DNA of 17,625 nt from CAYXGE01 sp964464435. GTDB lineage: Bacteria; Pseudomonadota; Gammaproteobacteria; Burkholderiales; Methylophilaceae. This document shows, piece by piece, positions 1-6,816 of the stretch (the stretch's first letter is position 1; each line of letters opens with the position of its first letter). A program made the translations under genes and the position numbers. Below the pieces are notes generated by a model, which worked only from the letters and a program-made list of their open reading frames with translations, made no database searches and had not been told where the DNA came from. Location of the stretch: assembly GCA_964464435.1 (NCBI GenBank), contig CAYXGE010000037.1, forward strand, positions 1 to 17,625, read 5' to 3'.

Positions 1-1
1 C

Positions 2-835
2 ACTTGGACTTATACCCCAGCCCTCAATGATGATACTGCGGTGAGCTTTAGTTATGAAATGAGTGATGGGCCGAATAATCTCATGGCAATCGCTACCATG
101 GAAATCAATGCAGTGAATGACACCGTTGATATCCCTATTAATCTTATCCCAGGTGAAGACACAAACGGAAACGGTACTACTCCCCCAAATAATAATGATA
201 ATACCAATTCACCAACCAATAATACCGTACCAAATAATTCGCAACCCAAACAAGAGCCGAGTGTTGCAAATAATAATACTTTGCCATTAGATGTTGTAAA
301 TTCAGCCAAAACCGAAAATATAGAACCGAGCATTGCGCAATCTAATACTGTATTAATTAAAACTATTGCAAGTAAAATTGAGCGAAGCGTTGTGACAAGC
401 AATAACGTTAGAGTATTCAATAATGCCAATTTTAGTTTTCAACTACTTGATAGCAACCTAGTGGAAACCATTGGCGGCTTAAAATCAAATAGCAATAACT
501 TGTTTATTGGCATTAATCCACTAAGTGGTGTTCAATTTGAAAATATCACTTTTTTTGAAGACGAAAAAACACCTACCGAAGAAGCGATGCAATTTTTGGT
601 CAATAATAAAGTGGTGATTTCTACCGCAGCAGTTTCTGCTGGCCTAGTCACTTGGGCCGCGCAATATAGCGCATTATTCTCATCAGTGTTAGCTACCCTA
701 CCCGCCTGGAAAAATCTTGATCCAGTTGCAATATTAGGCAAAGATGATGAGTTAGACGACACAGATATGGAAAATGCAGAAGATACAGACATAGAAGATG
801 ATGTTGATAGCGTGTTATCATCCAAACAGAGTTAG
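2..835 (+). CDS. C-terminal part of cadherin/VCBS-repeat surface adhesin-like protein (5' truncated)
   Basis: The frame is open from base 2, so the gene starts outside the window; the GTG at 41 is only an internal codon. The first ~40 residues (WTYTPALNDDTAVSFSYE... ending in AVND) look like the final beta-strands of a cadherin-like or VCBS tandem repeat, as found in giant RTX/LapA-type surface proteins. An Asn/Pro/Thr-rich linker and a less conserved region follow. The C-terminus has a hydrophobic stretch of about 33 residues (VVISTAAVSAGLVTWAAQYS onward) ending in LPAWKNLDPVAIL, then a very acidic Asp/Glu tail. This resembles the membrane-anchor-like ends of long repeat proteins I have seen, but that is recall and not a search result. 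Its stop codon (833-835) touches the first possible start of the following diguanylate cyclase, so the two are probably co-transcribed. The function as a surface adhesin is inferred. Confidence 0.7.
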   Translation, partial: TWTYTPALNDDTAVSFSYEMSDGPNNLMAIATMEINAVNDTVDIPINLIPGEDTNGNGTTPPNNNDNTNSPTNNTVPNNSQPKQEPSVANNNTLPLDVVNSAKTENIEPSIAQSNTVLIKTIASKIERSVVTSNNVRVFNNANFSFQLLDSNLVETIGGLKSNSNNLFIGINPLSGVQFENITFFEDEKTPTEEAMQFLVNNKVVISTAAVSAGLVTWAAQYSALFSSVLATLPAWKNLDPVAILGKDDELDDTDMENAEDTDIEDDVDSVLSSKQS

Positions 836-861
836 TGATACATAGATCTATTACCATCAAC

Positions 862-2376
862 ATGCGTTTACCAAAACTTAATATTTCACCCGCTGCCCGC
901 ATTAGTATTGGGCTTGTCGCGCTTATTCTGGCTTGGTTGTTAATCATGGATATCTTGGTAGGCATCTGGCCAGACCAACAAGATATGCTTAAAAACTTGC
1001 GTCAACGTACCAGCGAAAATTTAGCCATACAGTCTGCAGTATTAATGCAATCAGGGGATGCCACAACCTTAAAAAAAACCTTAGATGAGGCCATTAATCG
1101 GGATAGCAGCATTTATTCAATTGCAATTCGCAAAAAAGAAGGGCGCATTGTGTTGCAATCTGGCAATCATAATCAATTTTGGAAACCCATCAATACAACA
1201 AAATCTACCTTAGATTTTGTGCGAGTAGAACTGAACTCAGGTAATAAGGTATGGGGTGACCTTGAAATTGCATTCAAACCTACCTCTCCCCAAACGCTTC
1301 TTGATTGGTTTAAACAACCTGCCGTGGTTGCAATAGGATTGCTCATGATTGGTGGCTTTGCACTCTATTCATTTTACTTAGGTAAAGTATTCAGCTATTT
1401 AGACCCTAATTCAGTGATTCCCGATAGAGTGCGCGCCGCCTATGATGCCTTTAGTGAGGGAGTCATGATGGTAGATAAAGAAGGCCGTGTTGTATTGGCT
1501 AACAAGGTACTGCGCGAATGGTCAGAAGAAAAAGAAAGTAAACTATTTGGCAAGCATGGCAAAGACATTACTTGGCTAAAATCTGCTTTTAAGGGCGAAG
1601 CAAGCAATTATCCTTGGATAAAAGCTATGGAAATGCAAGAGCCCATTAGTGGTTGGAATGCCGAGTTTCAGCGTCCAGATGGGCAAATCATTAAAACCGT
1701 GGTTAACTGCTCCCCAATTCTCGACGCAAATCAGCAAGTGCGTGGATGTTTAACCACGTTTGATAACGTTACCGAGATAGACCGTATCAATAAAGAGCTG
1801 GTTGAAACGATGGCAGAGCTCAGCAAAACGAAAGAAGAAGTTGAAAACCAAAACAAAGAGTTGCTAAAACTGGCGACGCGCGACCCGATGACCAACTGCA
1901 TGAATCGTCGCGCATTTTTTGAGCAAGCCGATAAAATATTTGCAGAGTTTTCAAAATCGAAACAATCTCTGGCCTGTATCATGACGGATATTGATCACTT
2001 TAAGCAATTTAACGATAAATACGGGCACGCAGTAGGTGATAAAGTCATTATTGCAGTCTCACGTAATTTGTTTAGTGGACTACGTGCCGAAGATTTACTT
2101 TGCCGTTATGGGGGAGAAGAATTTTGCATTCTGCTACAAAACGCATCGGAAAGTTTAGCAATGACAGTTGCTGAGCGTCTCAGAAATGAAATTGAATCTC
2201 ATGCTGGGCAAGCCATCAGAAGTACTCAAGAGATACGTATTACGTCTAGCTTTGGTGTAGCTATGCTGTCAGAACATACGCCTGATTTAGCTGTGTTAAT
2301 TGAGAATGCGGACCAAGCGCTCTATGCTTCAAAACACGCGGGAAGAAACCGTGTTACGTTATGGCAAGCTAATTGA
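862..2376 (+). CDS. membrane diguanylate cyclase (PAS-GGDEF)
   Basis: Predicted to make cyclic di-GMP from two GTP at the inner membrane. From the ATG at 862 (504 aa) it has TM1 at about 13-35, a periplasmic sensor region of about 115 residues, TM2 at about 153-174, a PAS-like domain at about 190-310, a short coiled coil rich in Glu/Lys, and a C-terminal GGDEF domain from about 346. The active-site motif GGEEF starts at residue 417. The inhibitory I-site RAED lies exactly five residues upstream, so the enzyme is expected to be active and subject to product inhibition. A GTG at 835 would add nine residues (MIHRSITIN) and overlap the upstream stop. I preferred the ATG because TM1 then lies at the usual distance from the N-terminus, but neither start has a clear ribosome binding site. 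The adjoining adhesin-like gene suggests c-di-GMP control of attachment (inference). Confidence 0.9.
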   Translation: MRLPKLNISPAARISIGLVALILAWLLIMDILVGIWPDQQDMLKNLRQRTSENLAIQSAVLMQSGDATTLKKTLDEAINRDSSIYSIAIRKKEGRIVLQSGNHNQFWKPINTTKSTLDFVRVELNSGNKVWGDLEIAFKPTSPQTLLDWFKQPAVVAIGLLMIGGFALYSFYLGKVFSYLDPNSVIPDRVRAAYDAFSEGVMMVDKEGRVVLANKVLREWSEEKESKLFGKHGKDITWLKSAFKGEASNYPWIKAMEMQEPISGWNAEFQRPDGQIIKTVVNCSPILDANQQVRGCLTTFDNVTEIDRINKELVETMAELSKTKEEVENQNKELLKLATRDPMTNCMNRRAFFEQADKIFAEFSKSKQSLACIMTDIDHFKQFNDKYGHAVGDKVIIAVSRNLFSGLRAEDLLCRYGGEEFCILLQNASESLAMTVAERLRNEIESHAGQAIRSTQEIRITSSFGVAMLSEHTPDLAVLIENADQALYASKHAGRNRVTLWQAN

Positions 2377-2398
2377 TGAATTTACAATCTTCATCATC

Positions 2399-3235
2399 TT
2401 AGGTCACCATTTGCAATACAGAGCTCATGTTCTCGCTTGCTTCGCTTTCCACATCAGTTAAACAACTTGCATCAAGATTCAAATGTTGCCAAACACTTGG
2501 GGTAATCGCAGTTTCAATCTCTATAGCTTCATTTTCAAAGCGTTGAAAAGCCAAGCAAGTAGCAATATGCAGTATAGAAGCTTCAAATGCGTGCTTAGCA
2601 CAATCATACGGTTTGTTTTGATGCCCAATGACTTCAGAAAAGCAAGCGGGCAAACGCCAATGATGGGCTAGCATTGATCCAACTTCAGCATAATCACAGC
2701 CCATAAATTCGCGCTCCAACTGTATTAACGTATTTAAGTCACCATTTGCTAACTCATGAGCACGCAAAGACTTTTCAGGAAACGCATGGTATAGCACCAT
2801 ATGCCCAATATCACTTAGTAAGCCCTCTACAAATGGGCGTTGTACATCTACTAATTCACAACGCTCTCCTAATGCACCACAGGCGATAGCCGTGAATACA
2901 CTTTTTTTCCAGAATTTTTCTAAATTAATATAAGGCGTATCAATCTTTTTAAAGGTCGAAGCCACTGCGGTTGCTAGCACTAAATCATGCACATGACGCA
3001 TGCCAAGTACATCAAGTGCGCGGGAAATAGTTTCAATTTTATTAGCAGGGGCCCAAAGTGCGCAATTTGCCATGCGCAATAGTTGCGCACTTAATGCAGG
3101 GTCATACATGATGCATTGTGCTAAATCTTTAAGCGAAGCATTTTCATCTTCAACCGTTTCTTTCACCTTAAGATAGACTTGTGGCAAAGTCACTAACTGA
3201 ATAGTCTCTAAAATAGTGTCTGAAAAAGCATGCAT
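2399..3235 (-). CDS. HDOD domain-containing signalling protein
   Basis: A 278-residue protein consisting mainly of one HDOD domain (about residues 12-215), a degenerate relative of HD phosphohydrolases found in bacterial signalling proteins. The family signature is visible in VTLPQVYLKV, then DPALSAQLLRMANCALW, ISRALDVLGMRHVHDLVLA, and GLLSDIGHMVLYHAFPE with the conserved Gly-Leu-x-x-Asp-Ile-Gly segment. There is no attached GGDEF, EAL or receiver domain and no membrane segment, so it is probably a cytosolic adaptor; the output is unknown. It runs convergently to the diguanylate cyclase with only 22 bases between the stops. The start is supported by the domain beginning near residue 12. However, the ATG lies only seven bases after a terminator-type hairpin, which leaves no free Shine-Dalgarno sequence. 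Confidence 0.85.
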   Translation of the reverse strand: MHAFSDTILETIQLVTLPQVYLKVKETVEDENASLKDLAQCIMYDPALSAQLLRMANCALWAPANKIETISRALDVLGMRHVHDLVLATAVASTFKKIDTPYINLEKFWKKSVFTAIACGALGERCELVDVQRPFVEGLLSDIGHMVLYHAFPEKSLRAHELANGDLNTLIQLEREFMGCDYAEVGSMLAHHWRLPACFSEVIGHQNKPYDCAKHAFEASILHIATCLAFQRFENEAIEIETAITPSVWQHLNLDASCLTDVESEASENMSSVLQMVT

Positions 3236-3242
3236 AAATAAA

Positions 3243-3276
3243 AAAGCCGATGAGTGATTGCTTAATCATCGGCTTT
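3243..3276 (-). terminator. Rho-independent terminator of the bufABC operon
   Basis: Perfect 11-bp stem (AAAGCCGATGA, 3243-3253, pairing with TCATCGGCTTT, 3266-3276) with a 12-base loop. Read leftward it lies 55 bases past the bufC stop and runs into a U-rich tract (TTTTT, then ATTT). Its foot is seven bases before the start codon of the HDOD gene. Confidence 0.85.
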
Positions 3277-3331
3277 ATTTCTATGAACTTAAGGCGATTA
3301 TTCTTTTTTTTATGAATAATATCAGAAATAG

Positions 3332-4084
3332 TTAAGGAGTTTTTACAGCACCTAAAATAACGCCTTGTTGTTTTAAATCTTCCAATATTTGCGCCCCAAA
3401 TTTCACAATTGGCGCGTATTCGGCAAACCCCATTTCATCGGCCAGTTGTTCTAGTGCTCCTTGCCCTGTTTGAGGTTTAGACATTAAACGTTGAATTAAA
3501 TTGGCAGTCACAGCATTCATCTCTACAAACTTGACTGTATGTAGTACGTTTCTAAATACCAGCAGATGTATAGGCTCAGCTAAAGCTTGGCTGGGTTTAA
3601 TGCGTGGTGAAATTTGATGTACTGGGTAGTCATAACTTAAGCATACCGCGGTTGGATTGATGACTGGATAATCTAGCAATAAGTTTGCTTCAGAACCTAG
3701 CTCATGCACGATTGCTGGGAACATTGAAACACTTAGCTCAACCCATTCATAATGAGCTAGTTGCGCTAAATAAGCAGGTAATTGTGGTTGTTGATTAATA
3801 TAACTTAAAAACTGTGCAGGAATTTCTCTAAAAATTGGGGTATTAGACGCATGCTCAGAAAAAAATCCACGCACCAATTTTTTCCATGCGCGTTTACCTA
3901 AAACCTGCTTGCATACCGGATAACATGTCGCCACTGACGCTTCAATATTATTAAACACAATATCAGCATAAACGCGCATGCGTTTTAATGCAGCACCAGC
4001 AGGTGGTTTATTCACAGATGGATTGCGTACATATGCAGTAAACTGTTGTTGATACGCTTGAAAACTTGGCATGGCTTTGGTCAT
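3332..4084 (-). CDS. bufC: DUF2063 protein, BufC-like partner of the MNIO enzyme
   Basis: A 250-residue protein of the DUF2063 family. Its N-terminal helical region (about 8-95) carries the family hallmark MRVYADIVFNNIEASVATCYPV, split here as MRVYADIVFNN and IEASVATCYPV, and is followed by RGFFSEHASNTPIFREIPAQF. A C-terminal domain (about 150-250) follows. DUF2063 proteins are known partners of DUF692/MNIO enzymes (the MbnC, TglI, HvfC and BufC types). They bind the leader or signal region of the precursor peptide and present it to the enzyme. Here the gene is third in the bufA-bufB-bufC order, 29 bases after bufB, with no strong Shine-Dalgarno sequence. A small hairpin overlaps the upstream stop codon. 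The terminator that follows marks the operon end. The family assignment is firm; the peptide-presenting role is inferred from relatives. Confidence 0.88.
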   Translation of the reverse strand: MTKAMPSFQAYQQQFTAYVRNPSVNKPPAGAALKRMRVYADIVFNNIEASVATCYPVCKQVLGKRAWKKLVRGFFSEHASNTPIFREIPAQFLSYINQQPQLPAYLAQLAHYEWVELSVSMFPAIVHELGSEANLLLDYPVINPTAVCLSYDYPVHQISPRIKPSQALAEPIHLLVFRNVLHTVKFVEMNAVTANLIQRLMSKPQTGQGALEQLADEMGFAEYAPIVKFGAQILEDLKQQGVILGAVKTP

Positions 4085-4100
4085 TTGACTAGGAAACCTG

Positions 4101-4115
4101 AAGCGTTTTACGCTT
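4101..4115 (-). other. small hairpin at the bufB stop codon
   Basis: Perfect 6-bp inverted repeat (AAGCGT and ACGCTT) with a three-base loop, overlapping the TAA of bufB (4114-4116) in the bufB-bufC gap. No U-tract follows, so it is not a standard terminator. It might stabilise the upstream mRNA or reduce bufC expression (inference). Confidence 0.4.
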
Positions 4116-4998
4116 AAGCCACTTGCGCCTGTTTTAATGCAAGTGCTTGGTAAGTTGCAATCTTATCCACCTCTTGGATAAGGGTTTGCAAAGGTGGAAT
4201 ATTCGTATCACGCTCTAATAGTGTTGGAAACACCCCAAACTGTGTATAGGCTTGCGCTAACATTTGCCATACAGGTTCAATAATCGCTTCGCCATGCGTA
4301 TCTATAATAAGATCTGGTGCCTCTTGATAATGCCCTGCCATATGGGCATAGACAATTCGTTTACCAAGACCCGCTTTTTGCAAGCCCTGCAAAAACTGGA
4401 ATGGGTTAAAGCTAAAGTTTACGCTATTCACATAAATATTATTAATGTCTAAATGCAAATCACAATCGGCTTCTTCTATCACCGCTTGCAAAAAGGCCAA
4501 CTCAGTCATCTCAGAAATTGGCGCTGCCACGTAAAAAGAAGCATTCTCTACCGCTATACGACGCTCCAAAATTTCTTGAGTAGTTTTGATTCTTTTTGCC
4601 ACATAGCGCACCGCTTCATAGGTAAATGGAATCGGCAATAAATCATACAGATACCCTGGTTGACCATGTTGTATATCGGTGCAGTAACTTAAGTGTTCGG
4701 TATATAAACCAATACGGTGGGTATCTAAAAACGTTTTTACTTGAGTCAAGAATCTCTCATTCAGCGGGTCTGGCCCGCCTAACGAGAGAGATAAACCATG
4801 ACATACAACTGGATAGCGTTCAGTAAACCAAGCTAATTGCTCAGCAGCTCGACCACCTACCTCTATCCAGTTTTCAGGCGCAATTTCTACAAAATTAACG
4901 TTGGCTAAGAAGGCTTGTCCATAGGCACTTTGTAATTGCGGTATTAACTCACGTTTAAGACCAAACCCTACGCCATGTAATGGTAAAGTTGCCATCAT
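4114..4998 (-). CDS. bufB: DUF692 / MNIO enzyme, BufB-like peptide-modifying oxygenase
   Basis: A 294-residue TIM-barrel protein of the DUF692 family (multinuclear non-heme iron-dependent oxidative enzymes, MNIO), whose members oxidise Cys in ribosomally made peptides (MbnB, TglH, HvfB, BufB). Likely metal-binding and active-site motifs are all present: VEIAPENW (37-44), VVCHGLSLSLGG with His67, YTEHLSY with Glu101 and His102, AVENAS with Glu151, LDINNIYVN with Asp184, AHMAGH with His219 and His223, DTHGE with Asp233 and His235, and LERD with Glu262. Length and N-terminus (GVGFGLKREL) fit the family. Two adjacent ATGs (4998 and 4995) are possible; AGGG before them fits the second slightly better. 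The gene follows the Cys-rich precursor gene by 37 bases and precedes its DUF2063 partner. Proposed reaction: four-electron oxidation of precursor Cys residues to thiooxazole or oxazolone/thioamide groups, by analogy. Confidence 0.9.
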   Translation of the reverse strand: MMATLPLHGVGFGLKRELIPQLQSAYGQAFLANVNFVEIAPENWIEVGGRAAEQLAWFTERYPVVCHGLSLSLGGPDPLNERFLTQVKTFLDTHRIGLYTEHLSYCTDIQHGQPGYLYDLLPIPFTYEAVRYVAKRIKTTQEILERRIAVENASFYVAAPISEMTELAFLQAVIEEADCDLHLDINNIYVNSVNFSFNPFQFLQGLQKAGLGKRIVYAHMAGHYQEAPDLIIDTHGEAIIEPVWQMLAQAYTQFGVFPTLLERDTNIPPLQTLIQEVDKIATYQALALKQAQVA

Positions 4999-5035
4999 GC
5001 CCTATTAATCATTATTGTAAAAAAATGCGATAGGA

Positions 5036-5359
5036 CTAATGGTTGCAGCTACCTTCTTTTGCTTTTTCAGCTGAACATTTACCTTCAGCTGCTTTCTCGG
5101 CTGAACATTTACCTTCAGCTGCTTTTTCAGCTGAGCAAGCACCTTCTTTTGCTTTTTCAGCTTTTTTCTTCATACCAGCACCACATTTACCAGTGCCACA
5201 TTTACCATCTTTCATTTTTTCATGGGCATCGGCTACCATATAGCCTGATGCAAGTGTTTTCATTGCAAATGGATTTTCAGCAGCAAGTGTTGTTGTTGTA
5301 ATTGAAGCAGCAAATGCGCCACCAACTAATAAAGCCAATGTTTTTTGTGTGTTATTCAT
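5036..5359 (-). CDS. bufA: bufferin-like Cys-rich secreted RiPP precursor peptide
   Basis: A 107-residue peptide with an Ala/Thr-rich signal sequence (about 1-26 or 27, cleavage probably near TTTTLA|AENPF), a spacer, and a Lys/Glu/Ala/Gly core with six Cys (54, 59, 75, 85, 95, 105). The core starts with DGKCGTGKCG (51-60). Decapeptide units follow: KEGACSAEKA (71-80), AEGKCSAEKA (81-90 and 91-100) and a partial KEGSCNH (101-107). EGKC/GKCG motifs are the sites modified by DUF692-DUF2063 enzymes in Haemophilus HvfA and Caulobacter BufA1 peptides, which bind copper. The gene has the best ribosome binding site in its cluster (TAGGAGTC, spaced correctly from the ATG), fitting high expression. It starts 26 bases after the anti-sigma gene and precedes bufB and bufC. 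Assignment as a modified copper-binding peptide is inference from motifs and context. Confidence 0.85.
   Translation of the reverse strand: MNNTQKTLALLVGGAFAASITTTTLAAENPFAMKTLASGYMVADAHEKMKDGKCGTGKCGAGMKKKAEKAKEGACSAEKAAEGKCSAEKAAEGKCSAEKAKEGSCNH
5039..5149 (-). repeat. tandem 30-base repeats encoding (A/K)EG(K/A/S)CSAEKA units
   Basis: Three complete 30-base units and one 21-base partial unit at the 3' end of bufA, each encoding one Cys in an EGxC context. The two central units are identical at the protein level and nearly so in DNA, which suggests recent duplication; the outer ones differ (EGAC, EGSC). Confidence 0.85.
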
Positions 5360-5385
5360 GTAAGACTCCTAATAAAAATTTAAAA

Positions 5386-5631
5386 TTACGATTGATTAAT
5401 TGCTTTTTGGATGCGACTTCTAGCCTCGTCTGAAAGGGTTAGTTCAGTATTGTGCTCGGTTTCATGCCTGAAATTTTTCAATGTTTTATTAATAATTGAA
5501 ATTTGCTGTTGGAAGCGTTTGCAATATTTACATATCATCAAATGAAACTTCAACGACCAGCGCTCCGGCTTTGTGAGCTCTCGCTCCAAAGACTGAGAAA
5601 TTAAAACACTGGCTTTTTTACAACTCAACAT
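5386..5631 (-). CDS. small zinc-finger (zf-HC2/ZAS-type) anti-sigma factor
   Basis: An 81-residue soluble protein with the ZAS-type zinc-binding pattern His30-x3-Cys34-x2-Cys37 (FHLMICKYC) plus an upstream Cys4 as likely fourth ligand. ZAS domains of this size sequester ECF sigma factors and are often released by metal or redox change. There is no membrane segment, so it should act in the cytoplasm. It begins 43 bases after the ECF sigma gene on the same strand and ends 26 bases before bufA, making a sigma, anti-sigma, target-gene order. No clear Shine-Dalgarno sequence is visible upstream. A sigma-70-like promoter placed within the gap would give a nearly leaderless transcript. Function is inferred from the motif and position; the effector (copper, zinc or oxidation of the Cys ligands) cannot be read from sequence. 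Confidence 0.75.
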   Translation of the reverse strand: MLSCKKASVLISQSLERELTKPERWSLKFHLMICKYCKRFQQQISIINKTLKNFRHETEHNTELTLSDEARSRIQKAINQS

Positions 5632-5643
5632 ATTTTATAAACC

Positions 5644-5672
5644 ATTTTAAATTTAAACATTCACTAGCTCAA
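5644..5672 (-). promoter_or_regulatory. possible internal sigma-70 promoter before the anti-sigma gene
   Basis: Read leftward: TTGAGC (5672-5667), 17-base spacer, TAAAAT (5649-5644). Start of transcription would fall only a few bases before the ATG at 5631, giving a very short leader. AT-rich DNA gives such matches by chance, so support is modest. Confidence 0.3.
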
Positions 5673-5674
5673 AA

Positions 5675-6235
5675 TTAAGCCAGCCAATTAAGCTCAACAC
5701 ATTTCCTTAAACCCAAACGGGCACGATGTAACATGACCCATGCGTTGGTCGTACTGATTTCTAAATCCTTACAAATTTTTTCATTATCTTCATCATGCAC
5801 GTCTCTTAGCATAAATAAACTGGCTAGTTTTGGAGGCAATTTTTCTAAACATTGTTGCATCACCGTTAAAAATTGCTTTTGTTGTAACTCATCATCAGGT
5901 GACCCCCAGTCTTGTGGCCTATCAAGCCAACTACCAGCTTCATCAAAGAAATCATCAACATTTGTAAACTCGTCATCCGCCTGCATATCTACCGCAATCT
6001 CACGGCTATTTTTACGCATGACATCAATAATTTTATGTTTAAGTATGCCCGTTAACCAAGTTCTAGCGCTAGATTTACCTTCATAAGTCTGACTCTGCAA
6101 TGCCGCAATAAAAGTTTCTTGTACAACATCTTCTGCTTGGTGTGGGTCACGTAAGCGTGCTAAAGCAAAGCGATATAAATAGTCCCCATGTTCTGTGAGC
6201 CACTCTTGACCTTGTGCTGACTTTAATATTGTCAT
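5675..6235 (-). CDS. ECF-type RNA polymerase sigma-70 factor
   Basis: A 186-residue sigma factor with only regions 2 and 4. Region 2 (about 15-80) contains YRFALARLRDPHQAEDVVQE and TWLTGILKHKIIDVMRKN, the core-binding and -10-recognition segments. An acidic linker (about 85-125) follows. Region 4 (about 128-182) contains LEKLPPKLASLFMLRDVHDE and a helix-turn-helix around ICKDLEISTTNAWVMLHRAR. The pattern matches a subfamily usually paired with a small soluble zinc-finger protein, and such a gene follows here. It starts 20 bases after the VTT membrane protein, with AAGAAG as a reasonable ribosome binding site. In Caulobacter, bufferin genes are controlled by the ECF factor SigF, so this factor probably drives bufABC. 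Its own promoter consensus could not be identified in the window. Confidence 0.88.
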   Translation of the reverse strand: MTILKSAQGQEWLTEHGDYLYRFALARLRDPHQAEDVVQETFIAALQSQTYEGKSSARTWLTGILKHKIIDVMRKNSREIAVDMQADDEFTNVDDFFDEAGSWLDRPQDWGSPDDELQQKQFLTVMQQCLEKLPPKLASLFMLRDVHDEDNEKICKDLEISTTNAWVMLHRARLGLRKCVELNWLA

Positions 6236-6255
6236 TTAATCTTCTTAAAAAATAC

Positions 6256-6816
6256 TTAACTAATGTTTAGAAATTTTGCTAAAAACTCAAAAAATACGCA
6301 ATACACTAAAATGGGTAGTGGTAATCCAATGGCACTTCCTAGCATATACTTTCTAAATGACACTCCAGATAATGCTAAGGCGTAATTAAGTGCTGGGGCG
6401 GTTTGCATAAACGTTCTTAACACTGCAACACATGCCACTGGATAGGCATCTAATCTAGATAGCACTTTGAGTGCCCATTGTGCATTAAGTTTACGCAAGG
6501 CATCACCACCAATCAGCCTAATCATTAAAAATGTGACACCACAAGAAATAATAGCTGCCATGTAAGTAACGATACCACCTTGGAGTTTTCCTAAGGCTAA
6601 TACAGCGGCGGCTAGAAAAATCCACCCAGGAATCTGTACCAAATTACCCAAACAAAATGCCCCTATAAATATACACAAACCCCAAACTGGATGCATATGG
6701 ATGATTTCACGTAAATAGCCTAAATTTAAATGCTGTCTGATTCCAGTGAACTCCACTATCGCAAATATGCCTAGCAAAAATAAGATTAAGAATAATAGTC
6801 TTTGTTGTTTTAACAT
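6256..6816 (-). CDS. TVP38/TMEM64 (VTT-domain) inner-membrane protein
   Basis: An integral membrane protein of 186 residues with about five hydrophobic segments and the VTT/DedA-like core: FCLGNLVQIPGWIFLAAAV, then VTYMAAIISCGVTFLMIRLI, VAVLRTFMQTAPALNYALA and a C-terminal segment. The family includes TVP38/TMEM64, YdjX and YdjZ; related DedA/VTT proteins act in lipid scrambling or membrane homeostasis, but the activity of this member is unknown. A GTG at 6834 would add six residues. I chose the ATG at 6816 because a possible promoter places transcription start near 6835, and GAAAG lies before this ATG. It is the first gene of the leftward run ending in bufC, 20 bases before the sigma factor. 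It could therefore belong to the same stress response (inference). Confidence 0.82.
   Translation of the reverse strand: MLKQQRLLFLILFLLGIFAIVEFTGIRQHLNLGYLREIIHMHPVWGLCIFIGAFCLGNLVQIPGWIFLAAAVLALGKLQGGIVTYMAAIISCGVTFLMIRLIGGDALRKLNAQWALKVLSRLDAYPVACVAVLRTFMQTAPALNYALALSGVSFRKYMLGSAIGLPLPILVYCVFFEFLAKFLNIS

Noticed and set aside
2375..2395. GATGAA/TTCATC inverted repeat between the convergent cyclase and HDOD genes as a terminator
   Set aside because: Only six AT-rich pairs, nine-base loop and no T-tract on either side; too weak to list.
3297..3320. ATTATTC/GAATAAT stem around an A/T run upstream of the buf terminator
   Set aside because: Seven A/T-rich pairs with no following T-tract; likely chance in AT-rich intergenic DNA.
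5043..5301. Two overlapping open frames on the + strand across the bufA repeats
   Set aside because: They are antisense shadows of the 30-base repeats; the - strand frame has a signal peptide, a good ribosome binding site and operon context.
5360..5400. A dedicated ECF-type promoter just before bufA (CGTAAT motif)
   Set aside because: The implied start of transcription would fall within the ribosome binding site, and no second element matches.
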